Shown: positions 47,149-56,808, numbered from the stretch's first letter. The stretch is DNA of 64,000 bases from Nocardia cyriacigeorgica (GCF_005863245.1 NZ_VBUT01000008.1:310001-374000); one strand, 5' to 3'. The notes: generated by a model not told the origin, from the letters alone. Made by a program: numbers and translations.

Positions 47149-48879
47149 ATGATTCTGGATCCCAGTGGGCGCGGACCGACCGCCCGTCAGCTGACCCTGT
47201 CGGGGCTCGCGGTAATGGCCACCATGGTGTTGCTGCTGACCCTGCTCGCCCTGCGCTACACCGGCTACTTCGAGGCCAAGGTGCCCGTCACCGTCACGCT
47301 CACCAGCACGGGTGACGGGTTGCCGGCCCGCGCGGATGTGAAGTTCCGCGGCATGGTGGTCGGCGCGGTGAGCGCGGTCGACGTGGTGGCGGCCGGACAG
47401 AGCCAGGAAGTGTTCGTCGACCTGAAACCCGCGGTGGCCGAGACCATCCCGGACAACGTCACCGCCCGGGTGATTCCCAACAACCTGTTCGGTGTCACCG
47501 CGATCGAACTGGTCGACAACGGCCCGTCCGAGGGTGTGCTGCACGAGGGCGCGACCATCGCCGAAGACACCAGCGCGGGCACCGTCCAGTTGCAGACCAC
47601 GCTGACGGTGCTGCGCGATGTGCTCGACAATATCCAGCCCGAAAAGCTGGGCCGGGTGCTGGCGACCTTCTCCGCGGCGCTGGATCCCGGCGCCCGCGTG
47701 CCCGGCTCCACCATCGAACGACTCGACAACTGGATCACCCAGGTCCGCTCGATCGACGGAGTGGGGGAGCTGCTCGGCGATCTCGGCCGCGCCACCACCG
47801 CACTGAGCCAGTCGGCGCCCGAGCTGGTCGGGGTGCTGTCGGAATCGGTGACGACCGCGCGCACCCTCACCGAACGCCGCGACAAACTCATCGCCCTGCT
47901 CGCCAATGCCAGCGGTGCGGTGGACTCGGTGAACAGCCTGTTCGCGCGTAACCCGAACGCGGCCAAGGAACTGGTGCCCGGCCTGGACGAACTGTTCGGC
48001 TCACTGGCCCGTGACCCCGATGCCATCCCGTACACCGCGGCCAACCTCAACGCCACCTTGGAAAAGATGCAGTCGGTGTTCAGTTTCGGCCCACGCAAGC
48101 AGATGGTGTGGAAAATGGACGTCTCGTTCACTCCGTTCCAGCAGTACACCGCCGAGGATTGCCCGCACTACGGCGACATGTACGGCCCGCGCTGCGGTGG
48201 GCCGACGGTGCCGACCGTGGCGCCGCCGCAGGAGTATCCGCCGCAGATGCTGCCGCGCAGACTCGATTCGGCGGGCCCGGCTCCGGCGCCGATTCCGGTG
48301 CCGGGTGTGGCGCCCGTGCCCGCGCAACCCGGCGCACCGGCTGTTCCCGGGCTGCCGTTCATTCCCGGGTTGCCCGCGATTCCCGGAATCACCGCGCCGC
48401 TTCCCGGGGCTGCCGCGCCCGCGGGAGCATCGCCCGGCCCAGGTGTCGCGCCCGCGGGCGCGCCGCCCGGAGCTGCCGATACCGGACCAGGGGCTGCGGT
48501 GCCCGGGCCGGGTGCTGCGTCGGCTCCCGGAATCGCTGGTGCCGCGCCTACGGGTGCGGCACCAGGGCAGAGCGGTGCCGCCCCCGCGGCCTCCGTGCCC
48601 GGATCCCGGGACTCCGCGCCGGTACCCGTCGGCACCGTGACCGGCGGCAATCGCGTCGATTCCGCATCCGGCGCATCGGTCACCGCGTCGGGGCCGGCCG
48701 GGCCGAAGCGGGTAGTCCCTGTTTCCGGCGCGAGCGCCCCGGCACCGGGTGCCCGGCCGATCGCGACGGTCCGTGGTCACGCGGCGGTCGCACAGATCGT
48801 CGGCGGCAAACCCACCGCCGCGCAGCTACTGCTGCTCACCCCGCTGCTGGCCGGTGGATCCGTGGAGGTCTACGCATGA
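47149..48879 (+). CDS. mceA: MceA, substrate-binding subunit with a long Pro/Ala tail
   Basis: A 576-residue Mce protein. It has an uncleaved N-terminal membrane anchor (about residues 17-36), an MCE/MlaD domain (VPVTVTLTSTGDGLPARADVKFRGMVVG, split by VKF), then the helical Mce region. After about residue 375 comes a Pro/Ala/Gly-rich stretch of roughly 160 residues, and finally a conserved-looking hydrophobic end. MceA proteins are usually about 400-450 residues, so the tail explains the extra length. Six bases separate it from yrbEB, and it overlaps mceB by four bases. It acts at the cell envelope, in a hexamer with MceB-F. Confidence 0.93.
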   Translation: MILDPSGRGPTARQLTLSGLAVMATMVLLLTLLALRYTGYFEAKVPVTVTLTSTGDGLPARADVKFRGMVVGAVSAVDVVAAGQSQEVFVDLKPAVAETIPDNVTARVIPNNLFGVTAIELVDNGPSEGVLHEGATIAEDTSAGTVQLQTTLTVLRDVLDNIQPEKLGRVLATFSAALDPGARVPGSTIERLDNWITQVRSIDGVGELLGDLGRATTALSQSAPELVGVLSESVTTARTLTERRDKLIALLANASGAVDSVNSLFARNPNAAKELVPGLDELFGSLARDPDAIPYTAANLNATLEKMQSVFSFGPRKQMVWKMDVSFTPFQQYTAEDCPHYGDMYGPRCGGPTVPTVAPPQEYPPQMLPRRLDSAGPAPAPIPVPGVAPVPAQPGAPAVPGLPFIPGLPAIPGITAPLPGAAAPAGASPGPGVAPAGAPPGAADTGPGAAVPGPGAASAPGIAGAAPTGAAPGQSGAAPAASVPGSRDSAPVPVGTVTGGNRVDSASGASVTASGPAGPKRVVPVSGASAPAPGARPIATVRGHAAVAQIVGGKPTAAQLLLLTPLLAGGSVEVYA

Positions 48880-49898
48880 AGTCGGGCAAGGCGCTGATCG
48901 GGTTCAGCTTGTTCGCGGTGCTGGCGATGGTGCTGACCTACACCATCTGGTCGACCTTGCAGCGGTCGGTGTCCGGCGATACGCACAGCTATTCGGCGAC
49001 GTTCTCCGATGTGCTCGGCGTGCGCGTCGGTGACGATGTGCGCATGGCCGGTGTGCGGGTGGGCCGGGTGGACAGCATCGAATTCGATGACGATTACAAG
49101 GCCCGCCTGGAATTCCGCATCCAGGACCGGCAGCGGCTGACCACCACCACCAAAGCGCTGGTGCGGTACCAGAATCTGATCGGCCAGCGCTATATCGCCC
49201 TGATTCCCGGCGAGGGCGACGGCACGGTGCTGGAGCCGGGCAGCCATATTCCGCTGGAACGCACCGAACCCTCGTTCGACGTCTCGGCGCTGCTGTCGGG
49301 TTTCGAGCCGCTGTTTTCCGTGCTGCAACCGGATCAGGTGAATTCGCTGTCGGAAACGTTGATCCAGGCGCTGCAAGGCGACGGTGTGTCGTTGAGTGCG
49401 CTGATCACCCAGGCGGCCGAGCTGGCCACCACCTTCGGCGAACGCGACGAGATCCTCGGCCAGGTGATCACCAATCTGAGCAGCGTGATCGCAGGCCTTG
49501 CCAATCGCAGCAAGGAATTGGAAACGCTGATCACCCAGGCCCGATCGCTGGTGGAGGCGCTGTATTCCGAGGGTGAATCGCTGAAGAGTTCGGTCGATCA
49601 GGTGGCGACCTCCACCGATGCGCTGGTCGGATTGATCACCCAGGTCAAACCGGATATGGCGCGGGCGCAGAACATGGCGACCAGCGGTGTGGCGTTGCTG
49701 CTGCTCAATGGCGCCGCACTGGATCAGGCCGCGATCGAGCTGCCGACTGTCCTCAATGGCCTGGCCCGTTTCACCAGTTACGGCGCCTACGCCAATGCCT
49801 ATATCTGCCGCCTGGATGTGTCGCTGTGGGGCGTGCTGCTGCCGCCGGGGCTGTTCTCGCAGGTCGGTGGCGAATCCCAATCGGAGGTGTGCCGGTGA
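48876..49898 (+). CDS. mceB: MceB
   Basis: A 340-residue Mce family protein with an N-terminal membrane anchor (residues about 6-24), an MCE domain (SATFSDVLGVRVGDDVRMAGVRVGRV) and a helical region, ending near a short Cys-containing tail. ATG overlaps the mceA stop. It is part of the lipid-conducting Mce complex. Length and order are typical. Confidence 0.94.
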   Translation: MKSGKALIGFSLFAVLAMVLTYTIWSTLQRSVSGDTHSYSATFSDVLGVRVGDDVRMAGVRVGRVDSIEFDDDYKARLEFRIQDRQRLTTTTKALVRYQNLIGQRYIALIPGEGDGTVLEPGSHIPLERTEPSFDVSALLSGFEPLFSVLQPDQVNSLSETLIQALQGDGVSLSALITQAAELATTFGERDEILGQVITNLSSVIAGLANRSKELETLITQARSLVEALYSEGESLKSSVDQVATSTDALVGLITQVKPDMARAQNMATSGVALLLLNGAALDQAAIELPTVLNGLARFTSYGAYANAYICRLDVSLWGVLLPPGLFSQVGGESQSEVCR

Positions 49899-50911
49899 TG
49901 GCACGAATACGACTGCCGAAGTATTCCTCGAATCGGTTCCTGTGGCTGGGGGTCGGCGCTGCCGCGGCGGTGGTGCTGTTGCTGGTCGGGTCCAGTGTGA
50001 TTTCGCAGGCGCGGTTGACCGACAAGACCATTCAGGTGGAGTTCGCGCAGGCCGCCGGGTTGCGGCCGGGCGCGACGGTGGACGTCTCGGGCATCGAGGT
50101 CGGTGCCGTGCAGGCGGTGAACCTGGTCGACGACAAGGTGGTGGTCGATCTGCGGATTCGCCGCGATATGCGGCTCGGCCCGAATGCGCGCGCGGCGATC
50201 AAGATGTCCACCATTCTGGGCCGGCTGCATATCGAGCTGACGCCCGGCGACGGTAAAGGGCTGCCGGACAATCGGATTCCGATCGAGAACACCTCCGTGC
50301 CCTACAACCTCGGCAAGGTGATCCAGGACCCGAAATACAAGTCCTCGTTCGAACGCATCGAACGCATCGACCCGGAGAAACTGCGCACCGCGCTGGATCT
50401 GTTCGACCGGCAGATGGGTGATTCACCGGAGTTGGCGATCACCGCGCTCGACAGCATCGGATCACTGGCCAAGGTGATCAACGATCGCCGCGACGAGGTC
50501 GACGTGCTGTTGAAAGGCCTGGACACGGTCTCGCAGCTGGCCGCAGACAATCAGAACAGTGTGCTGTTGCTGCTGACCCGCGGTGAGGCGATCGGCAACG
50601 CGGTGGCGCTGCGGCAGACCCTGCTGCGGCAATTGCTCGACAATGTGGCTGCGCTGTCGGCGTTGCTGCGCGAGATGGGCATCGAGAACAACGATCAGCT
50701 CGGCCCACTGATCCAGAATCTGAACACCATGACCCAGGGCCTGGAGAAGAACCGGGACAATCTGGACCGGCTCTACGAAATCATGCCGATCGCCCTGCGT
50801 CAGTTCAACAATGCCCTCGGCAACGGGCCCTATGGCGATGTCTGGGCTCCGTGGTTCCTGCCGGACAACTGGCTGTGTTTCGCCCAGGCCGTTCAGGGGT
50901 GCGGCTCATGA
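49898..50911 (+). CDS. mceC: MceC
   Basis: A 337-residue Mce family protein with a transmembrane anchor (about residues 14-36) and an MCE domain (VEFAQAAGLRPGATVDVSGIEVGAV). I chose ATG 49898, which shares one base with the mceB stop; an upstream in-frame GTG at 49895 is also possible. The C-terminus ends at GCGS, without the Pro-rich tail often seen in MceC proteins. Confidence 0.92.
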   Translation: MARIRLPKYSSNRFLWLGVGAAAAVVLLLVGSSVISQARLTDKTIQVEFAQAAGLRPGATVDVSGIEVGAVQAVNLVDDKVVVDLRIRRDMRLGPNARAAIKMSTILGRLHIELTPGDGKGLPDNRIPIENTSVPYNLGKVIQDPKYKSSFERIERIDPEKLRTALDLFDRQMGDSPELAITALDSIGSLAKVINDRRDEVDVLLKGLDTVSQLAADNQNSVLLLLTRGEAIGNAVALRQTLLRQLLDNVAALSALLREMGIENNDQLGPLIQNLNTMTQGLEKNRDNLDRLYEIMPIALRQFNNALGNGPYGDVWAPWFLPDNWLCFAQAVQGCGS

Positions 50912-52008
50912 GAATTCGAACGATCATCCGCACGGCCGCACTATCTGTCGCGGCGACGCTGGCGGCGGGATGTGCGTTGCTGCCCGAGAGCATCAGCGCG
51001 CTGCCGAACCGGTATCTCGGTGAACACATGCGTATCAGCGCCGACTTCGAGAACGTCGCCGGCCTGTACGCGGGCAATGAGGTGGCGATTCTCGGCGTAC
51101 CGGTGGGCCGGGTGGACACGGTGACGGCCAAGGGCAGCTACGTCCAGGTCACCATGACCATCGACAAGGGCGTCAAGGTGCCGGAAAACGCGATGGCCGC
51201 GCTCATTTCGCCGCAGCTCATCACCAACCGGCACGTCGAATTGGCGCCCGCCTATTCCGGTGAGGGGCCGTTGCTGGCCGATGGCGCGCATATTCCGCTG
51301 GAGCGCACGCGGGTGCCGGTGGAGCTCGATCGGATTCTGGAGAACTTCGATCAGCTCGGCGCCGCGCTCAAGGGCGATAACGCGCAGGGCCCGATGGCCA
51401 GCCGGGTGTTGTTCCCGCTGCTGGAAGGTAATGGCGATCGGTTGCGCGCCACCCTCGACGCGCTGTCGTCGGCGTTCGAGGTGTCCTTCGCCAACAAGGA
51501 CCAGATCGCCAACACCATCATCAAACTCAACGAGATCACCCAGATCATCGCCCAGAACGATCAGACCGTCCGCGATTTCAGCGGCAGGCTCACCGAACTG
51601 GTGCAATTGATGGGCGAGCAGTCACCCGGCCTGCAAGCAGTACTGACCCAGCTCAACGATTTCGTCAACAACACCTCCTCGGTGGTCGGCCAGAACTCCG
51701 ATCAGCTGGCCGGTGCGTTGCAGCGGTTCACCACGATCACCGCCCAGATGCGCGCCAACGCCCGCGGTCTCACCGAATTGGTCGACGTCGCGCCGCTGTT
51801 CTTCGAGAACTTCTCCAACGCCGTCAGCCGTGAACACCGTGCGCTGCGCTTGCACGGTCTGCTGGACAAGGCGGTGCTCGACAACGAGGTGCTCTCGCTG
51901 TTCTGTGAGCGCGTGCAGATGCGCTCCGACGGCTGCCGCACCGGCAAGATCCAGGATTTCGGTCCCGATTTCGGGCTGACCGCCGCATTGCTCGGACTCA
52001 CGAAATGA
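50908..52008 (+). CDS. mceD: MceD, with a lipoprotein signal
   Basis: A 366-residue Mce family protein. Its N-terminus is a lipoprotein signal: basic RIRTIIR, a hydrophobic stretch, then LAAGC with Cys22. In M. tuberculosis operons normally only MceE is a lipoprotein, so this is unusual. The MCE domain (ISADFENVAGLYAGNEVAILGVPVGRV) and helical region follow. ATG overlaps the mceC stop by four bases, ruling out the longer frame start at 50851. Confidence 0.92.
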   Translation: MRIRTIIRTAALSVAATLAAGCALLPESISALPNRYLGEHMRISADFENVAGLYAGNEVAILGVPVGRVDTVTAKGSYVQVTMTIDKGVKVPENAMAALISPQLITNRHVELAPAYSGEGPLLADGAHIPLERTRVPVELDRILENFDQLGAALKGDNAQGPMASRVLFPLLEGNGDRLRATLDALSSAFEVSFANKDQIANTIIKLNEITQIIAQNDQTVRDFSGRLTELVQLMGEQSPGLQAVLTQLNDFVNNTSSVVGQNSDQLAGALQRFTTITAQMRANARGLTELVDVAPLFFENFSNAVSREHRALRLHGLLDKAVLDNEVLSLFCERVQMRSDGCRTGKIQDFGPDFGLTAALLGLTK

Positions 52009-53171
52009 GAGTGATGATTCGCAGGACAGTGCTGATCCGCAGGACACTCGGTGCGTTCGCCGTCATCCTCACCGTGGGCGCCGCCACCGGGTGCGGCATC
52101 ACGGTGGAGAACGTGCCGATGCCCAAACCCGGTATCGGCGGCCCCGGCTACACCATTCGCGCGGCCTTCCGTGACGCGCTGAACCTGCCCGACCGCGCGC
52201 ACGTGAAGATCGGCGGCACCGATATCGGCGTCGTCACCGATATCTCCACCACCAATTTCATCGCCGACGTGGAAATGCTGATCCGCGAGGACATCAAACT
52301 GCCACGCGGCACCACCGCCGAATTGCGCCAGGCCACCCCGCTCGGCGACATCTTCGTCGCGATGACGCTGCCACCGGCCACCGCCGAGACCGAACTGCTG
52401 CAACCCGGCGACATCATCTCCACCGACCACACCGGCGCGGGCGCCTCGGTGGAAGAGCTGATGGTGTCGGTGTCGATGCTGATCAACGGTGGCGGGCTCA
52501 ATCAGGCCGCGGAGATCACCGCGCAGATGGATTCGATGTTCGGCGGACGCGCACCCCAGGTGGCGCACATGATCACCGAACTCACCAGCGTGCTCGCCGC
52601 CCTCAATGCCCGCACCGGCGATATCGACAGCGTGCTGTCCGGAGTCAATGTGCTGACCGGTGAACTCGCTGCCCGCAAGGCGGAATTGGGTCAGGCCGCC
52701 GATACCTTCCCCGGTCTGCTCGGGCTGGTGGCCGAGAACAATCGCGATATCTCCTCGCTGATCAACAAGGTGTCGGTCACCATGGCCGCGCTCGGCGATT
52801 TCACCAACACCACCGGTGATGATTTCGTGAGCCTGTTCGACAGCATCCAGCAGTTGATGTCGGGCTTCACCCAGATGGGCGGCGATCTCGGGGAGCTGCT
52901 CGAGCGGTTCCATTCGATCTATCCCTCGCTGGAGGCCACCCTCGAGGGGCCGACACTGGCCGTCGCCGCCACCGTGTCCTACCTCAGCGTCGGCGCGCTG
53001 ACCGACCCGACCGGCAGCCGTCTGCCCGAGGTCGGCGATGTGCCCGCGTTCATCGGCAGCCTCGCGCAGGTGATCCAGAAGGTCATCGGCCGGGTCACCA
53101 GCCCGCCGCAGCCGGTGCCGGGACAGCAGGCGCCCGCACCGCAGCCCGCTCCGCAAGGTGGTGAGCGGTGA
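52005..53171 (+). CDS. mceE: MceE lipoprotein (LprK-like)
   Basis: A 388-residue lipoprotein Mce subunit. It has a basic N-terminus, a hydrophobic stretch and lipobox AATGC with Cys30. The MCE domain follows (IRAAFRDALNLPDRAHVKIGGTDIG). The C-terminus is short, Pro/Gln-rich and probably disordered. The start overlaps mceD by four bases and the end overlaps mceF by four. Confidence 0.94.
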   Translation: MRVMIRRTVLIRRTLGAFAVILTVGAATGCGITVENVPMPKPGIGGPGYTIRAAFRDALNLPDRAHVKIGGTDIGVVTDISTTNFIADVEMLIREDIKLPRGTTAELRQATPLGDIFVAMTLPPATAETELLQPGDIISTDHTGAGASVEELMVSVSMLINGGGLNQAAEITAQMDSMFGGRAPQVAHMITELTSVLAALNARTGDIDSVLSGVNVLTGELAARKAELGQAADTFPGLLGLVAENNRDISSLINKVSVTMAALGDFTNTTGDDFVSLFDSIQQLMSGFTQMGGDLGELLERFHSIYPSLEATLEGPTLAVAATVSYLSVGALTDPTGSRLPEVGDVPAFIGSLAQVIQKVIGRVTSPPQPVPGQQAPAPQPAPQGGER

Positions 53172-54346
53172 ACATCCCGCTGTGGAATTACCTGGTTCGC
53201 CGTCGCGTCGCGGTCGCGAACCTCGGGCTCGTGGTGATCCTGGTGCTCGGGTCCTGGTACCTGGGTGCCGAGGTGCTGCGGATCAACCCGCTGCCCAACA
53301 CCTACGCGGTGACCGTCGAATTGCGCGGCTCCGGTGGGCTGCTGCCCGGCAACGACGTCACCTTTCGTGGCACCAGGGTCGGCCGGGTGAGCGATGTGCG
53401 GGTGACCGACACCGGCATCGCCGCGGTGGCCGAAATCGATTCGTCGGCGCGGATTCCGGTCGGCGGCACCGTCGCCGTCGGCCGGTTGTCGGCGGCGGGC
53501 GAGCAGTACCTCGATTTCCGGCCGGACGCCGATACCGGGCCGTACCTGGATGACGGTGCGGTGGTGGACGTGGCGCAGACCTCGACACCGGTCTCGGTGC
53601 AGTCGGTGCTGACCAACGTCAGCGGACTGATCGGCGGCCTGAACCCGCAGCGGCTCACCGTCATCGTGAACGAACTGGACAAGGCGCTGGCCGGCGGCCC
53701 GGACCGGTTGCGCAACATGATCTCCGGGATCAGCCGGGCCATGGCCGGGCTCAACGATCTGCTGCCGCAGACTCGTCAGCTGATCGAGAATCTCGGCGTC
53801 ATCGCCGAGACCACCTCGCACGCCCAGCCCGACCTGACCACGCTCACCACGGGCGCGGGCGCGCTGTTCGATCAGCTCACCGCCGCCGACCAGGAAGTGC
53901 GCCGCTTCCTCGATCTGGCGCCCGATCAGCTGGCCACCCTCGGCGGCTTCGTGCAGGCCACCGAGGATCCGATCACCAATCTGGTCACCAATTTCGTCGC
54001 CATCACCAAGGCCGCCAAACTGCGTGCCCCCGCGATCTCGGCGCTCTTCCCCGCGCTGCGCGAGGGTTCGGCCGCGATCGGCATCCCCGCCCACGACGGC
54101 GCCTACCACACCCTGGTCGACCCCTGGCCGCGCCCGACCTGCGAATACGACACCATCCCCGTCGTCCCCACCACCCCGACCGCCGATACCAGGGTGCGCC
54201 TCTACAACTACTGCATCACCAGCAACCCGGCCTTGCAGATCCGCGGCTCCGCCAACGCCCCGCGCCCGAACGTCCCCGACAACACCGCGGGCCCGCCGCC
54301 CGGCGTCACCGGCAACGAACTCTCCCGCCCGATCCCCGGCAGATAG
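53168..54346 (+). CDS. mceF: MceF
   Basis: A 392-residue last Mce subunit with a transmembrane anchor (about residues 17-34), an MCE domain (VTVELRGSGGLLPGNDVTFRGTRVGRV) and a helical region. The C-terminal part contains two cysteines (PTCEYDT and YNYCIT) and a Pro-rich end, as in other MceF proteins. It starts with GTG overlapping the mceE stop. Confidence 0.94.
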   Translation: MNIPLWNYLVRRRVAVANLGLVVILVLGSWYLGAEVLRINPLPNTYAVTVELRGSGGLLPGNDVTFRGTRVGRVSDVRVTDTGIAAVAEIDSSARIPVGGTVAVGRLSAAGEQYLDFRPDADTGPYLDDGAVVDVAQTSTPVSVQSVLTNVSGLIGGLNPQRLTVIVNELDKALAGGPDRLRNMISGISRAMAGLNDLLPQTRQLIENLGVIAETTSHAQPDLTTLTTGAGALFDQLTAADQEVRRFLDLAPDQLATLGGFVQATEDPITNLVTNFVAITKAAKLRAPAISALFPALREGSAAIGIPAHDGAYHTLVDPWPRPTCEYDTIPVVPTTPTADTRVRLYNYCITSNPALQIRGSANAPRPNVPDNTAGPPPGVTGNELSRPIPGR

Positions 54347-54358
54347 GACCGAAACAGC

Positions 54359-55447
54359 ATGAGCACCAAAGACACCGACCCTGCCGCTAAGGACCCGGCT
54401 GCGTTGAACGAGCTGAGCATCGCGGTGGAGCGGACGCCATCGAAGTCGCGTGGAACCGGTGTCGCGCCGAGTCCGGCCGCCGCCGACTCGGTCGACGATC
54501 AACCGGACACACGAGGATCCGAGCCCGCCGTGACGTCTGTGATCGGCACACACGGCGAAGCGGTCGATGGCGCTGCCGATATGCCTGTCGGCGAACAGGA
54601 CTCGCCGGAAGCCGACGGCGTGTCTGCCGCTGAGCGCGAGGGCGCCCTCTCGCGCGGCACGCCGGATTCCGATGTCGATCCGCACTCCGGCGGCGTGTCG
54701 GATGCGATTGTGACCTCCGATGGCACAGGTTCCTCGGATCTCGAACTGCCGAAACAACGCCGATCGACCGCCGCTGTGACCGACGGCGCGGCGACGGCTG
54801 CGGTCGACGATGGCTCGACGGTCGGCGGTGGCGCCGCGGCGGCCGATGACGATGTCACCGGTGAATCGCACTCCACCGCCGCCCGCAAGCGCCCGCTCGG
54901 GAGGCTGACGGCCGTGATCGGCCGCCGCGGCGGGCAACGCCCCACCGCGCGCGTCCTCGCCGCCCGCTGCGCGGTGGCGTTGCTGCTGGTCGCGGGCGCT
55001 GCGTCGACGCTGTACTTCTACATGCAGGATCGCGACAAGGAAGCCGTGCTGGCCGCGCAGGAACAGGCGCGGCTGGCGGCCTGCGAGTACGCCCCGGTGC
55101 TGGCCAACTACGACGCGAAGAACCTCGACCCCTATTTCCGTGCGGTGCTCGACGGCGCCACCGGTGACTGGCGGCAGCAGTTCGAAGCCACCAGCCAGGA
55201 ACTGCGTGAGGTGCTCGCGCAGGGCCAGGTCGTCTCGGCGGCCAGCGATGTGCAGTGCGCGATCAAATCCGGTGACGAGACCTCGGCGGAGGCCATCGTG
55301 GTGATCGGCCAGACCATCACCAGCCTCGGCACCCAGGGCAAGCCGGCCCCCGGACAGCTGTCGATGGTGATGCGGATGGAGAAGTCCGGCGACCGCTGGC
55401 TGGTCAACGACATGAACGCACCGCTGGCGCCGTCACCGCAGCCCTGA
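54359..55447 (+). CDS. Mce-associated membrane protein (Mas) with a long disordered N-terminus
   Basis: A 362-residue protein. Residues 1 to about 195 are low-complexity, acidic and Ser/Ala/Asp-rich. A single transmembrane segment (about residues 201-222) is followed by a roughly 140-residue extracytoplasmic domain of the Mas/NTF2-like type (ACEYAPVLANYDAKNLDPYFRAVLDGATG). Position 12 bases after mceF fits Mas genes, which stabilise Mce transporters. The N-terminal extension is much longer than in Mas proteins I know. It ends tail-to-tail with the next gene, with only two bases between stops. Confidence 0.88.
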   Translation: MSTKDTDPAAKDPAALNELSIAVERTPSKSRGTGVAPSPAAADSVDDQPDTRGSEPAVTSVIGTHGEAVDGAADMPVGEQDSPEADGVSAAEREGALSRGTPDSDVDPHSGGVSDAIVTSDGTGSSDLELPKQRRSTAAVTDGAATAAVDDGSTVGGGAAAADDDVTGESHSTAARKRPLGRLTAVIGRRGGQRPTARVLAARCAVALLLVAGAASTLYFYMQDRDKEAVLAAQEQARLAACEYAPVLANYDAKNLDPYFRAVLDGATGDWRQQFEATSQELREVLAQGQVVSAASDVQCAIKSGDETSAEAIVVIGQTITSLGTQGKPAPGQLSMVMRMEKSGDRWLVNDMNAPLAPSPQP

Positions 55448-55449
55448 CC

Positions 55450-56691
55450 TCAGCGTCCGAACAGCACCTGCCGCATCAGCGCCGCCACCCGACGGCGTGA
55501 GCAGGCCGGATCCACCGAACCGAACCGCTGCCCGAGATCGACCACCATGGCCAGCGCGGCGTGCACCAGCACCCGAGCGGTCGCGGCGGCGAGCTCGGGC
55601 CGCACCGCGGTCAACAGCTTGGCCCACTCTTCGACATTGAGCCGCTGGATGTTGCGCAGCACGGTGCGTTCCTCGGCGGGCACATTGCTGATCTCGGCGT
55701 AGTAGACGAAGGTCAGCTCGCGTTCGGCGAACGAGCCGTCGACGAACAGGTCGATGAGGGTGTGCAGGGCCTGCTCGGGACCATCGGATCCGGCCACGGC
55801 GGGGCCGATGGCAGCCGAAACCCGGTCGGCCGCACGGCGAAACGCGGCGGCGAGGATATCGCCCTTACCGCGGTAGAACCGGTACACCGCCGAGGAGGCC
55901 GGCAACCCGGCGGCGGTGGCGATGTCCTCCACGCTCACATTCGGGTAGCCGCGTTCATGGAACAGTTCCACCGCGCGCACCAGCAGCAGTTCGTGCTTGA
56001 AGGTCAGCGGGATCTCGCGGGCCGTGGTGGCCTCGGTGTCGTCGCCGGGTGCGGGCAGCCGGGTATCGGCCAGGTCCCGGCAGGCGGCACCGAGCTGATC
56101 GGTCAGCGCGCGCACCGGGATCGCCACGTGGTGGTCGCCGATGCTGCTCAGCACGCTCAGCAGCGCCGCCGTGAGCACCGCGCGGTCGCGTACCGGCAGG
56201 TCTGGGCGGTATTCACCGAGCGCCTCGCGCAGCGCGCTGTCGACCACGGTGAGCTGGTCGTGCAGCAGAGTGGCGTCGTCGGGTTCGAGGTAGCGGCGTT
56301 GCCAGCGCAACAGCGCGGCGCTGCGCCGGTTGACGATGGAGGCCTCGATCAGCGCATCCAGTTCGTGCTCGAGCCGCTCGCGCGCCGACCACCGCCGCGC
56401 CTCCTCCGGCAGCCGCACCGCCTCCACGCTGAGCCTGCCCAGCCGCATCGTTTCCTCGCGGAACAGCGCGTACTTGCTCGGGTAGTGGCGGTACAGCGCG
56501 GTCGAGGAGATATCGAGGCGCGAGGCGATGTCCTCCATGCTCACCCCGTGATAGCCGAGCGAACCGAACGCTTCGGCCGAGGCCGCCGCGATCTGCGCGC
56601 GCCGGTCGCGCGGCCGGCGTCGCACCGCCCGAGTCCCGGTGGTCTCGTCCGCGGTCGTCTCCCGCGTCGAGCGGCGATTCCGGGCTCCCAT
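55450..56691 (-). CDS. TetR-family regulator with two HTH domains (copy 1)
   Basis: A 413-residue protein that is two TetR-like halves in one chain. The first TetR_N domain is at about residues 31-78 (VSMEDIASRLDISSTALYRHYPSKYALF, split at ISSTALY). The second is at about residues 232-280 (VSVEDIATAAGLPASSAVYRFY). Ordinary TetR proteins are about 200 residues with one HTH. The effector is unknown; the setting beside mce and acyl-CoA genes suggests a lipid or acyl-CoA ligand. Likely targets are its own promoter and the mce operon, inferred from a shared upstream motif. It is a paralogue of the next minus-strand gene. Confidence 0.92.
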   Translation of the reverse strand: MGARNRRSTRETTADETTGTRAVRRRPRDRRAQIAAASAEAFGSLGYHGVSMEDIASRLDISSTALYRHYPSKYALFREETMRLGRLSVEAVRLPEEARRWSARERLEHELDALIEASIVNRRSAALLRWQRRYLEPDDATLLHDQLTVVDSALREALGEYRPDLPVRDRAVLTAALLSVLSSIGDHHVAIPVRALTDQLGAACRDLADTRLPAPGDDTEATTAREIPLTFKHELLLVRAVELFHERGYPNVSVEDIATAAGLPASSAVYRFYRGKGDILAAAFRRAADRVSAAIGPAVAGSDGPEQALHTLIDLFVDGSFAERELTFVYYAEISNVPAEERTVLRNIQRLNVEEWAKLLTAVRPELAAATARVLVHAALAMVVDLGQRFGSVDPACSRRRVAALMRQVLFGR

Positions 56692-56785
56692 GCGGCGATG
56701 ATAGCCCGGCGAACCGCTGCTCCACGCGCACTTTCTCCCCGCGTTGGGGAAGTGAATCAGAAATCACAAAATGGTCTGTAACGAC

Positions 56786-56807
56786 TACTATTGCGGCACG
56801 GATAGTA
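56786..56807. promoter_or_regulatory. Candidate palindromic operator TACTAT-N10-ATAGTA
   Basis: Perfect six-base inverted arms around ten bases, flanked on both sides by GTAAC-containing motifs. The spacing suits a dimeric regulator. Confidence 0.45.
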
Positions 56808-56808
56808 A

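Noticed and set aside
45187..47544. A 785-codon minus-strand open frame opposite yrbEA and yrbEB
   Set aside because: Its translation is rich in His, Asp, Arg and Gln with no fold signature, and the plus strand encodes well-conserved permeases.
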